In this document: positions 57,085 through 64,000 of the stretch, piece by piece
How the letters are laid out: each line of letters opens with the position of its first letter
Position numbering within the stretch: position 1 is the stretch's first letter
NCBI RefSeq assembly: GCF_963664965.1
Contig: NZ_OY761823.1
Location: 10,001-74,000, forward strand
DNA from: an uncultured Pseudodesulfovibrio sp.
GTDB lineage: Bacteria > Desulfobacterota > Desulfovibrionia > Desulfovibrionales > Desulfovibrionaceae
Direction: 5' to 3'
Length of the DNA stretch: 64,000 bases
Position numbers and translations under genes: made by a program
The notes under the pieces: generated by a model
The model's input: only the letters and a program-made list of their open reading frames with translations
What the model was told of the DNA's origin: nothing
Databases searched by the model: none

Positions 57085-58011
57085 ATGTCTTTAGTCATTA
57101 ACCATAACCTCATGGCGATGAACGCCCAGAGAAACCTGAGCGACCACTATGGCCGCCTCGGCGTCTCCACTAGGCGTTTGTCATCCGGTCTTCGTGTCGG
57201 CACGGCAGCCGATGACGCAGCCGGACTCGCAATTCGCGAACTCATGCGTTCGGAAGTAAGCTCCCTGCATCAGGGCATCCGAAACGCATCCGACGCAATT
57301 TCCCTGATCCAGACCGCTGACGGCGCTTTGCAGGTCATCGATGAAAAGCTCATCCGAATGAAAGAACTCGCGATGCAGGCTTCCACCGGTACCTACAACT
57401 CCGACCAGCGACTGATCATTGACTCCGAGTATCAGGCGATGTCCTCGGAGATCACACGTATTGCCAACGCAACCGACTTCAACGGAATTCATCTGCTGAA
57501 CGGCAATCTTTCCGGCACCTCGTCCGCATCCCACAACGGACGCGGGCTGCATTCGACCGGCCCCCTGAAGATTCACTTCGGAACCGGTAACGACAGTTCG
57601 GAAGACTACTATTACATCGCCATCCAGGGTTCGACCGCATCCGCCTTCGGTCTTGGGCACAACGCAGCCGCCAAGACCGGCACCGCTGCGGAAGACATCA
57701 ACGCGGGCAAGTGCATCTCGACTCAGGCTCTTGCACAGAGCGCGATGGAGGCCATCAATCAGGCCATCATTTCGAAGGATAAGATCCGCGCCAACCTCGG
57801 TTCCATGCAGAACCGCCTGGAAAATACCATCACCAACCTGGAAATCCAGGCCGAGAACCTGCAAGCTGCCGAATCCCGCATTTCCGACGTCGACGTGGCA
57901 CAGGAAATGACCGAATTCGTCCGCAACCAGATTCTCACCCAGTCCGCTGTCGCCATGCTGGCACAGGCCAACTCCCTGCCGAGGATGGCCATGCAGCTTA
58001 TCGGCGGCTAG
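57085..58011 (+). CDS. Flagellin
   Basis: 308 residues, short for a flagellin. Conserved D0/D1 ends: SLVINHNLMAMNAQRNLSDH, RLSSGLRVGTAADDAAGLAI and, at the end, ENTITNLEIQAENLQAAESRI, VDVAQEMTEFVRNQIL, AVAMLAQANSLPRMAMQLI. The variable centre is only about 70-90 residues and rich in Ser, Gly and Thr. It carries a Cys in NAGKCISTQ, unusual for a filament protein. Expressed from a sigma-54 promoter; single gene followed by a hairpin at 58051-58081. Confidence 0.97.
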   Translation: MSLVINHNLMAMNAQRNLSDHYGRLGVSTRRLSSGLRVGTAADDAAGLAIRELMRSEVSSLHQGIRNASDAISLIQTADGALQVIDEKLIRMKELAMQASTGTYNSDQRLIIDSEYQAMSSEITRIANATDFNGIHLLNGNLSGTSSASHNGRGLHSTGPLKIHFGTGNDSSEDYYYIAIQGSTASAFGLGHNAAAKTGTAAEDINAGKCISTQALAQSAMEAINQAIISKDKIRANLGSMQNRLENTITNLEIQAENLQAAESRISDVDVAQEMTEFVRNQILTQSAVAMLAQANSLPRMAMQLIGG

Positions 58012-58050
58012 TCATAAGGTACTTACTGGCACGACTGAAGACGATCACAA

Positions 58051-58081
58051 ACCGCCCCGACGGCATATGCCGTCGGGCGGT
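58051..58081. terminator. Hairpin between flagellin and rnc
   Basis: A 14-15-pair stem, ACCGCCC..GACGGCAT with its complement, with one bulged C and the centre CATATG. There is no T-run. The two genes converge on it. Confidence 0.6.
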
Positions 58082-58147
58082 ACCCGGTCGTTTGCAATCT
58101 GCGTGAAAAGTGCCGCGCACCGCGGCGGACGCACACTCGGGAAACGT

Positions 58148-58828
58148 CTATTTGGTGAGGTATTCCAGAGCCTGTCGGGCAGCATCCTGCTCAGCGCGTT
58201 TGACGCTTGTGCCGCTGCCGTGAAAAGCCTTGCCAGTGGGCAGAGTCGCTTTCACCTCGAAGACTTTCTCATGCTCGGGACCGGTTGTTCCGGCCAGCAC
58301 GTACACAGGCCGGTCACGAAACCTTTCCTGCGCCACTTCCTGCAACCGGCTCTTGTAGTCCTTGGCTTCCGGAAGCATGGCCTTTTCCGGCCACTTGGAG
58401 CTGAAAATCCGCAAGACCGTTTCCTTGGCGATTTCAAAGCCGCCATCCAGAAACACCGCGCCCATAACCGCCTCGAAGGTATCGGCCAGCAGTGCGTCGC
58501 GTTCACGTCCGCCCTGCAATTCCTCCCCCTTGCCCAACCGGATATACTTGTGCAGCTCCAACTCATGAGCCAGCCCAGCCAAACTTTTTTCCTTGACCAG
58601 TTCCGAACGGATTCGCGTCAACTGGCCTTCGGGTGCACACGGGAAACGCTTGTATCCTTCTTCGGAAATACATAGCTCCAGTACGGCATCGCCCAGGAAT
58701 TCGAGGCGCTCATTATCGCCGTCGCCCTCCTGTTCATTGGCGTATGAACTATGCGTCAAAGCCGTTTCAAGCAGCTTGACTTGCTCAAACCTATGGTGGA
58801 TACATTTCTGCAGGTCATTGGTATCCAT
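58148..58828 (-). CDS. rnc: Ribonuclease III
   Basis: 226 residues, full length. RNase III domain: ETALTHSSYANEQ, NERLEFLGDAVLELCISE (signature with metal-binding Glu/Asp), LADTFEAVMGAVFLDGGFE. C-terminal dsRNA-binding domain: DYKSRLQEVAQERF, GKAFHGSGTSVKRAEQDAARQALEYL. It cleaves double-stranded RNA in rRNA and mRNA processing. Its ATG is only 18 bases from the divergent acyl-CoA synthetase start. Confidence 0.97.
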   Translation of the reverse strand: MDTNDLQKCIHHRFEQVKLLETALTHSSYANEQEGDGDNERLEFLGDAVLELCISEEGYKRFPCAPEGQLTRIRSELVKEKSLAGLAHELELHKYIRLGKGEELQGGRERDALLADTFEAVMGAVFLDGGFEIAKETVLRIFSSKWPEKAMLPEAKDYKSRLQEVAQERFRDRPVYVLAGTTGPEHEKVFEVKATLPTGKAFHGSGTSVKRAEQDAARQALEYLTK

Positions 58829-58846
58829 TCAACCCCCTTGAGGTCT

Positions 58847-60949
58847 ATGCTTTCAAACGCCAACCTTCGTCCCCTGCTCAGTCCCGATTCCATCGCCGTT
58901 GTCGGCGCATCGAGAAATCCGGGTAAACTTGGTCACGTCATTATGTCCAACATGATGCAGGCAGGGTACAAGGGGAAATTGTTTCCCGTCAATCCCGCAG
59001 GCGGGAAAATCCTCGAACTCGAAACATTTGCTTCCACCGAGGACCTGCCCCAGCCACCGGACCTCGGCATCATCGTGCTCCCGCGCGAAAAAGTCCTTCA
59101 GGCCATGAAGGACCTGATCAAGGCGCAGGTCAGCGCCATCTGCGTCATCACCGCCGGATTCCGTGAAACCGGCCGCGACGGTTTCGAACTGGAAATGAAA
59201 ATGGCCGAACTGGCACGCCGCAGAAAAGTCACCCTGCTCGGCCCCAATTCACTCGGTCTCATCAATACGCAGATCGGCCTTGACGCCACCATCGCGCAGG
59301 CTCGCCCACAAAGCGGTTCCATCGCCTTCTTCTCCCAGTCCGGCGCACTCTGCTCCGCCATTCTCGACTGGGCCGACGGTGAGGAAATCGGCTTTTCCAA
59401 ATTCCTGAGCCTCGGCAACAAGGCAGGCCTGTCAGAAGCGGACGTGCTCGAAGCCCTCGGGGAAGACAAACAGACAAAAGTCATCATCGGCTATCTCGAA
59501 AGCGTCGACGACGGCGAAAAATTTCTACGCAAGGCGCGCATCGTCACCGAGAAGAAACCCGTCATCATGATCAAGGCGGGTACCACGCAGGCCGGTGCTC
59601 GGGCCACGTCAAGCCACACAGGTTCCATGGCGGGCGACGTGGAAGCGTCCACTGCCGCACTCCGGCAGGCAGGCATCATTCAAGTCCACGACCTCGAATC
59701 CCTTTTCGACCTTGCACGGGCGTTTTCCGAACAGCCCCTTCCGCAAGGACCGAACCTCACCGTGGTCACCAATTCCGGCGGCCCCGGCATTCTGGCCGCA
59801 GACGCCTGCGAAGACGCGGGCCTGCATCTCGCCCGTCCGTCACAGAAGACGCTGACCACCCTGACCGAAAAGCTGCCGCCGTTCGCCGCCATCTACAATC
59901 CCATCGACATCATCGGGGACGCCGGAGCCGACCGCTACCGCGCCACGCTGGAGGCCGTTGCCAAGGACGAGTTCACCCACTCCATCCTGACCCTGCTCAC
60001 GCCCACGGCATCCGCGGAAATAGTGGAAACGGCACAGGCGATCATCGATGTGGAAAAAGACTGCGACAAACCCATGTTCGCCTGTTTCATGGGCGACCAG
60101 CGCATCGGCCCCGGACGCGACATGCTGATCAAAGCGGGCATTCCCTGCTATGCCTATCCCGAACCCGCGGTCCGGGCCATTGAAGCCATGCACGACCATT
60201 ACCGCTGGCTCAACCGCCCTTATCCGGTAGAAGTCTGCTTCCGCCGCGACAAAGGCAAGGCACAGAAAATCATTCGCAAGAACCGCAAGCTCGGCTTGAA
60301 CGAACTCCCTTTTTCCGACGCCATGGACATTGCCGCCGCCTACGAACTCCCGGTTCCGGAGACGCGGCTCGTCCGGACCAGCGATCAAGCCGTACGTGCG
60401 GCCAAGAAGCTCGGCTATCCCGTGGCGCTCAAGATCGTCTCCCCGCATATCCAGCATCGCAGTGACGTGGACGGCGTGGCCATCAACCTGCACACCCCGA
60501 GGGAAGTACGGGACGCATGGCTCGACATCACGACCCGCACCCAGCGCAAACGCCCCGACGCCTACATCGAAGGCTGTCTGGTGCAGACCATGGGACCGAT
60601 CAAGACCCGCGCCGTGGTCGTCCGGTTCATTCAGGACCCGCAGTTCGGTCCGTTGATTTCGTTCAGTCTGGGCGGCCCGTCCGCCGAAGTGCTCGGAGAC
60701 ATCAGTTACCGGCTCGCCCCGCTGACATTGCAGGACGCGCAGGACATCGTACGCGAGATCAAGTCGTTCCCGCTCCTGCGCGGCGCGCGCGGCGAGGAAC
60801 CGGTCAGCCTCGCCGCCATTGAAGATATTTTATTGTCCATGTCTCAAATGGCATCGGATTTCCCCGAGATTCAGGAAGCGGAACTGGATCCGGTTCTAGT
60901 GGACAAGGAAGGCGCATTCGTCACCGACCTCCGCTTGACCATCGGCTGA
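58847..60949 (+). CDS. ADP-forming acetate/acyl-CoA ligase (fused alpha-beta)
   Basis: 700 residues from the ATG at 58847 (GAGG just upstream). CoA-binding domain (LLSPDSIAVVGASRNPGKLGHVIMSNM in parts; GLINTQIGLDATIAQARPQSG), succinyl-CoA-ligase-like domain with the phosphohistidine in ATSSHTGSMAGDVEA, and a C-terminal ATP-grasp (ELPVPETRLVRTSDQAVRAAKKLGYPVALKI, broken as needed; VDGVAINLHTPREV; EAELDPVLVDKEGAFVTDLRL). It interconverts acyl-CoA plus ADP/Pi with the acid plus ATP, conserving energy during acetate formation. A DRTGG protein gene follows. Confidence 0.93.
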   Translation: MLSNANLRPLLSPDSIAVVGASRNPGKLGHVIMSNMMQAGYKGKLFPVNPAGGKILELETFASTEDLPQPPDLGIIVLPREKVLQAMKDLIKAQVSAICVITAGFRETGRDGFELEMKMAELARRRKVTLLGPNSLGLINTQIGLDATIAQARPQSGSIAFFSQSGALCSAILDWADGEEIGFSKFLSLGNKAGLSEADVLEALGEDKQTKVIIGYLESVDDGEKFLRKARIVTEKKPVIMIKAGTTQAGARATSSHTGSMAGDVEASTAALRQAGIIQVHDLESLFDLARAFSEQPLPQGPNLTVVTNSGGPGILAADACEDAGLHLARPSQKTLTTLTEKLPPFAAIYNPIDIIGDAGADRYRATLEAVAKDEFTHSILTLLTPTASAEIVETAQAIIDVEKDCDKPMFACFMGDQRIGPGRDMLIKAGIPCYAYPEPAVRAIEAMHDHYRWLNRPYPVEVCFRRDKGKAQKIIRKNRKLGLNELPFSDAMDIAAAYELPVPETRLVRTSDQAVRAAKKLGYPVALKIVSPHIQHRSDVDGVAINLHTPREVRDAWLDITTRTQRKRPDAYIEGCLVQTMGPIKTRAVVVRFIQDPQFGPLISFSLGGPSAEVLGDISYRLAPLTLQDAQDIVREIKSFPLLRGARGEEPVSLAAIEDILLSMSQMASDFPEIQEAELDPVLVDKEGAFVTDLRLTIG

Positions 60950-60972
60950 TCAAACTGCTGAAAGGAGTACGA

Positions 60973-61104
60973 TTGCGGCGTTTCAGCGAAAAAGACAAAC
61001 CCTCGCGTACAGAAAGTATGCTTCGACCTTGTCATTTTCTTGTGCCTTGCACTCGCACACCTTTGAGCAGTTTGGACTTGGACTTTTTTAACAGTCTAAT
61101 ATAG
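60973..61104 (+). CDS. Possible 43-residue ORF with a TTG start, doubtful
   Basis: AAAGGAG lies 6 bases before a TTG at 60973, an excellent site. The product (start MRRFSEKDKPSRTESMLRPC) has no recognised pattern and reads through a plausible promoter (TTGGAC 61072, TAATAT 61097, spacing 19) for the next gene, so it may be chance. Confidence 0.2.
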   Translation: MRRFSEKDKPSRTESMLRPCHFLVPCTRTPLSSLDLDFFNSLI

Positions 61105-61162
61105 ACATAAAGAATGGGGCTCAGACATACTCGCCCCCGCTAATTTTCAGGAGGAACACGGC

Positions 61163-62227
61163 ATGGCAGGTCTCTACATCGGCTCGACTACCGGATATTC
61201 AGGCAAGAACATGATCGTCATGGGCCTGGGTCTGCGGCTCCAGAAGGAAGGCTTCAACGTCGGCTACATGAAGCCGGTCGGAGCCATGCCCATGGAAGTC
61301 GACGGCAAGCTCGGCGATGAAGACGCCGCATTCGTTCAGGACGTACTCGGCGTGAGCGAAGACCCCGAAGCCGTGACGCCCGTGGTGGTCACTCAGGACT
61401 TCAAGGTCAAGGCGTTCACCGGCAAGATGGAAGGCCTTCTCGACAAGATCGTCGAAGGCTACAAGACCGTATCCGACTCAAAGGACGTCACCCTCGTGGC
61501 CGGTTCCGGCTCCATGTACTCCGGCAAATACTGCGACACCGACGCAATCTCCGTGGTCAAGAAACTCGGCATCAAGACCGTGATCATCGACCGCTTCCAG
61601 AAAGAGCTGAAATACGACTACCTCATGGTCATGAAGGAACAGCTCGGCGACCTGCTGGCAGGCGTCATCCTCAACGACATTCCGCCGCAGTTCATGGACG
61701 AAGTGAACCAGATGCTCGGCCCCGCGCTGGAAAGCAAGGGCGTCAAGGTTCTCGGCGTCATCCCGCGTGACCCGCTCATGGGCGCCATCAAGGTCGGCGA
61801 TCTGGCAGACCGTCTCGGCGGCAAGATCATTTCCGCTCACAACAAGAGCGAGCGCGTCGTGGAATCGTTCCTCATCGGCACCATGCAGGTGGAAAACTTC
61901 ATGACCCATTTCCGCAAAAAGAAGAACTCCGCCATCATCGTCGGCGGCGACCGGTCCGACGTGCAGCTCGTCGCGCTTGAAGGCGACTGCCCCTGCCTCG
62001 TCCTGACCGGCAATCTCTACCCCAACGACATCATCCTCACCCGCTCCGAAGTGCTGGAGACACCGATCATCATGGTCCGCGAAGACACCTTCACGGTCGC
62101 CAAGAAGATGGACGACATCCTGTCCCGCCACAAACTGCGCGATGCCATCAAGATCAAGCAGGGCGCGGAACTGGTCGCGGGCAACATCGACTTCCAGCAC
62201 CTGAAAAAGGAACTGGGCCTGAAATAG
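61163..62227 (+). CDS. Phosphotransacetylase-family protein: P-loop-like (AAA_26) domain plus DRTGG domain
   Basis: 354 residues. The N-terminal domain resembles BioD/CobQ-type P-loop proteins (LYIGSTTGYSGKNMIVMGLGL), with GKN where GKT/S is normal. DVTLVAGSGSMYSGKY and GVILNDIPPQFMDEVNQML are its later strands. The C-terminal DRTGG domain (GDLADRLGGKIISAHNKSE, NSAIIVGGDRSDVQLVALEG, CLVLTGNLYPNDIILTRSE) is the regulatory module found at the front of long Pta proteins. The catalytic Pta domain is absent. Placed behind the acyl-CoA ligase, it probably regulates acetate metabolism. AGGAGG precedes the start. Confidence 0.9.
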   Translation: MAGLYIGSTTGYSGKNMIVMGLGLRLQKEGFNVGYMKPVGAMPMEVDGKLGDEDAAFVQDVLGVSEDPEAVTPVVVTQDFKVKAFTGKMEGLLDKIVEGYKTVSDSKDVTLVAGSGSMYSGKYCDTDAISVVKKLGIKTVIIDRFQKELKYDYLMVMKEQLGDLLAGVILNDIPPQFMDEVNQMLGPALESKGVKVLGVIPRDPLMGAIKVGDLADRLGGKIISAHNKSERVVESFLIGTMQVENFMTHFRKKKNSAIIVGGDRSDVQLVALEGDCPCLVLTGNLYPNDIILTRSEVLETPIIMVREDTFTVAKKMDDILSRHKLRDAIKIKQGAELVAGNIDFQHLKKELGLK

Positions 62228-62253
62228 CCGATCCGTTTCGATACAATGAAAAA

Positions 62254-62278
62254 GACCCCGAACCGGGGTCTTTTTTTT
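62254..62278 (+). terminator. Terminator after the DRTGG gene
   Basis: GACCCCG (62254-62260), loop AAC, CGGGGTC (62264-62270), then eight T. Confidence 0.92.
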
Positions 62279-62319
62279 GGTCTTCACCATATCGGAGCAC
62301 AGACAATCCATGCCGATAC

Positions 62320-63294
62320 TTATGCCTGTTCGACGCCTCTCGATTTTCGAAACGATACCGAAACATTCCCGAGCCATACACCGCATGCGACTACTCCGCA
62401 GGCAAGCAGCTGAGAAAAGGACAGAACCTCTCCCATCACAAGCCACCCTGCCGCAAGCGCCACCGGAGACACGAGATTGATGGCGACCGCAGCCTGACCG
62501 GCAGGCATGAAAGTCATGGCCATGTTATACAGCCCGAAAGCCCCCAGAGTAACGAAAAAGCCGAGATAGGCCACGGCCATCCAAGCCTGCTTCGAAACAC
62601 TTCCCCAAACATCCGGCGCGCTGAATATCCCGCCCGGGAGAAAGAAAACCGCTCCGGCCACACACTGCATGCCGGTCAGCCACCATGTGGAATAACGGGC
62701 GGAAAGCCGTTTCATGACCACCATGTACCCGGCCGCACAAATCATGGCCCCGACCTCCAGCAGGTTCCCCAGCGCAGGATTCGGAGAGGACTCGTCTGCC
62801 ACGCCGCCAAGCGACAACCAAACCACTCCGCCAATGGACAGGAGAAGTCCGGCAAAACCTGTCGGGGACACCGGCTCCTTGAGCACGGCCCATGCCCCGG
62901 CTGTCACCAGCAAAGGCACCAGCGCGGAGATCATTCCTGCCTGCGAAGACGAAGTCAGGCTCAGGGCATATCCTTCCAACAAGAAATACAGGCATGGCTG
63001 CATCAGGCACAAAAAAGCCAAAACCTTCCAGTCTCCCGGTTCATATATGGGTGCGGGGATTCGCTTACGGATAAGCAGGACAAGAAATGAAGCCATAGTC
63101 ATACGCAACCACACCACGGTCAGGGGACTAAACGCTGACAACGCCGCCTTGGTCGCCATGAAGGAGGTTCCCCACAGCAAAACGGCTCCGGCAAGACTGA
63201 GCAAAGCCACCAGTCTGCCTGTTTCCTTCGACCCTGCAAAAACGCAACCCGGCCTGCCCGAGACAGGTACCCCGGCTTTTCCGACTTTCGACAT
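62320..63294 (-). CDS. DMT-family (EamA) transporter
   Basis: 324 residues from the ATG at 63294 (AGGAGG 6 bases upstream). Two EamA halves, about ten helices: LVALLSLAGAVLLWGTSFMA, VWLRMTMASFLVLLI, ISALVPLLVTAGAWAVL, LLLSIGGVVWLSLGG, AVAYLGFFVTLGAFGLYNMA, INLVSPVALAAGWLVMGE. Substrate unknown. The AraC-type regulator ends 73 bases upstream on the same strand, so the two are probably one unit. Confidence 0.92.
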   Translation of the reverse strand: MSKVGKAGVPVSGRPGCVFAGSKETGRLVALLSLAGAVLLWGTSFMATKAALSAFSPLTVVWLRMTMASFLVLLIRKRIPAPIYEPGDWKVLAFLCLMQPCLYFLLEGYALSLTSSSQAGMISALVPLLVTAGAWAVLKEPVSPTGFAGLLLSIGGVVWLSLGGVADESSPNPALGNLLEVGAMICAAGYMVVMKRLSARYSTWWLTGMQCVAGAVFFLPGGIFSAPDVWGSVSKQAWMAVAYLGFFVTLGAFGLYNMAMTFMPAGQAAVAINLVSPVALAAGWLVMGEVLSFSQLLACGVVACGVWLGNVSVSFRKSRGVEQA

Positions 63295-63367
63295 ATTTCC
63301 TCCTGAACTCATTCAGGCGTCAATGTGATCGAAAGTGGAAAAGATATATTGTATGAAATTGCGAAAT

Positions 63368-64000
63368 CTAGCTGCGGAAAACCGCTGAAGATTGATACTG
63401 ACGAGGCGTTGCCCCGGTGTACTGCTTGAACACACGGGAAAAATGACTTTGATCAGCAAAACCGGCGTCCGCAGCGACACTGCTGACAGGCGCTCCCTGA
63501 ACCAGCAACGCTTTTGCCAAATCGACCCGAAGCTGATTCTGATAAGCATGGGGAGGCATCCCCACCTCTCCATGAAACTTACGCAGCAGATGATAACGGC
63601 TGACATGAGCCACTCCGGCCAACGTGTCCAGACTGACTTTCTCCGAAAGGTGAGCCGCCAGATATTCACGGACGAGTTGCACTGACCTGTCATTTTCCGC
63701 AGGAACAGAATCTTCCCCACTCGTGGCATGATGGGAAATCAATTCGCCCAGAGCCTGTATCAGGAGGGACTCCTTCACAAGACGCTCTTCCCCTTGTTTG
63801 ACGGCCTCATGCAATTCGCACCAAAGCGCAAAAAGGGGAGGATCGCTGACCACAGGAGAAGGGAAACGCGGCATTCCCGAAACGGAAGCAAATATTTCAC
63901 CAGACACGGATTCAAGCCACGACGAATCCACATAAAACATGCGGTAGGTCATATTTGAATCCAGATCAGGATTACAGGCATGCACTTCGCCGGGACACAT
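63368..64000 (-). CDS. AraC-family transcription regulator, N-terminus cut by the window edge
   Basis: The last 210 residues. The visible start (CPGEVHACNPD) is the end strand of an AraC cupin ligand-binding domain, so roughly 50-60 residues lie past position 64000; the ATG at 64000 is not the true start. The C-terminal 100 residues hold two helix-turn-helix motifs: VSLDTLAGVAHVSRYHLLRKF and APVSSVAADAGFADQSHFSRVF, with KQYTGATPRQYQ at the end. It likely controls the DMT transporter gene behind it in response to a small molecule. Similar AraC-transporter pairs are common for exporters of amino acids. Confidence 0.92.
   Translation of the reverse strand: MCPGEVHACNPDLDSNMTYRMFYVDSSWLESVSGEIFASVSGMPRFPSPVVSDPPLFALWCELHEAVKQGEERLVKESLLIQALGELISHHATSGEDSVPAENDRSVQLVREYLAAHLSEKVSLDTLAGVAHVSRYHLLRKFHGEVGMPPHAYQNQLRVDLAKALLVQGAPVSSVAADAGFADQSHFSRVFKQYTGATPRQYQSSAVFRS

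Overview
The window looks like chromosome from a sulfate-reducing bacterium of the Desulfovibrionaceae (Desulfovibrio/Pseudodesulfovibrio type). This is inferred from gene content, not from a search. The signs are sigma-54-type promoters on flagellar genes, the anaerobic (Cbi) cobalamin route, a GlcD/GlcF-type lactate or glycolate oxidase, a fused ADP-forming acyl-CoA synthetase beside a DRTGG-domain protein, several c-di-GMP proteins, and protein styles typical of that family. Most genes are GC-rich. Two stretches are clearly AT-richer: the cyclase gene at 17.4-18.0 kb and the gene-poor remnant at 40.3-41.3 kb.

Layout. 0-1.6 kb: the 5' end of an anion-permease-like gene and a degenerate EAL-domain gene. 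1.8-8.4 kb: dnaE, then a tight run of a MazG-like pyrophosphohydrolase, queD, a small membrane protein, dtd and a Cache-GGDEF cyclase. 8.5-10.8 kb (minus): hisC-cmk and a universal stress protein. 11.1-13.6 kb: an orphan gene behind a sigma-54-like promoter, a doubly frameshifted lipoprotein-type hydrolase, and a repeat-filled gap. 13.6-18 kb: a transaldolase-like aldolase, a cobalamin cluster (cbiET, a DEDDh exonuclease, cbiF, a YjbQ protein) and an AT-rich cyclase. 18.2-24 kb (minus): a chemoreceptor, truA, thpR, rdgB and a histidine kinase with a Rossmann-like sensor region. 24.1-30.8 kb: rimO (+), then ribBA-ribH-nusB-leuS (minus). 31-41.7 kb: a GGDEF protein and a glycosyltransferase (minus), lptE-holA-radC-acyP-lon (+), a WcbI-like protein (minus), cobT (+), and a decayed AT-rich segment beginning at a tRNA/tmRNA-like 3' end. 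41.7-49.5 kb: secA, a membrane protein, an FAD/Fe-S oxidase pair (minus), a cupin and a DMT transporter (+). 49.5-58 kb: two glycosyltransferases, then fliK-flgD-flgE and a flagellin. 58.1-64 kb: rnc (minus), an ADP-forming acyl-CoA synthetase and a DRTGG protein (+), and a DMT transporter with a truncated AraC regulator (minus).

The most interesting non-coding signals are two families of structured intergenic repeats. Family 1 (four copies) sits just downstream of dnaE, rimO, cobT and secA, always in the orientation of the upstream gene, and its hairpins show compensatory base changes. Family 2 (two multi-hairpin copies plus one related short copy) presents AGGA in hairpin loops, also with a compensatory change. 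That layout recalls RNAs that bind CsrA, but the link is inference.

No CRISPR array, rRNA operon, complete tRNA, transposase or integrase is visible.
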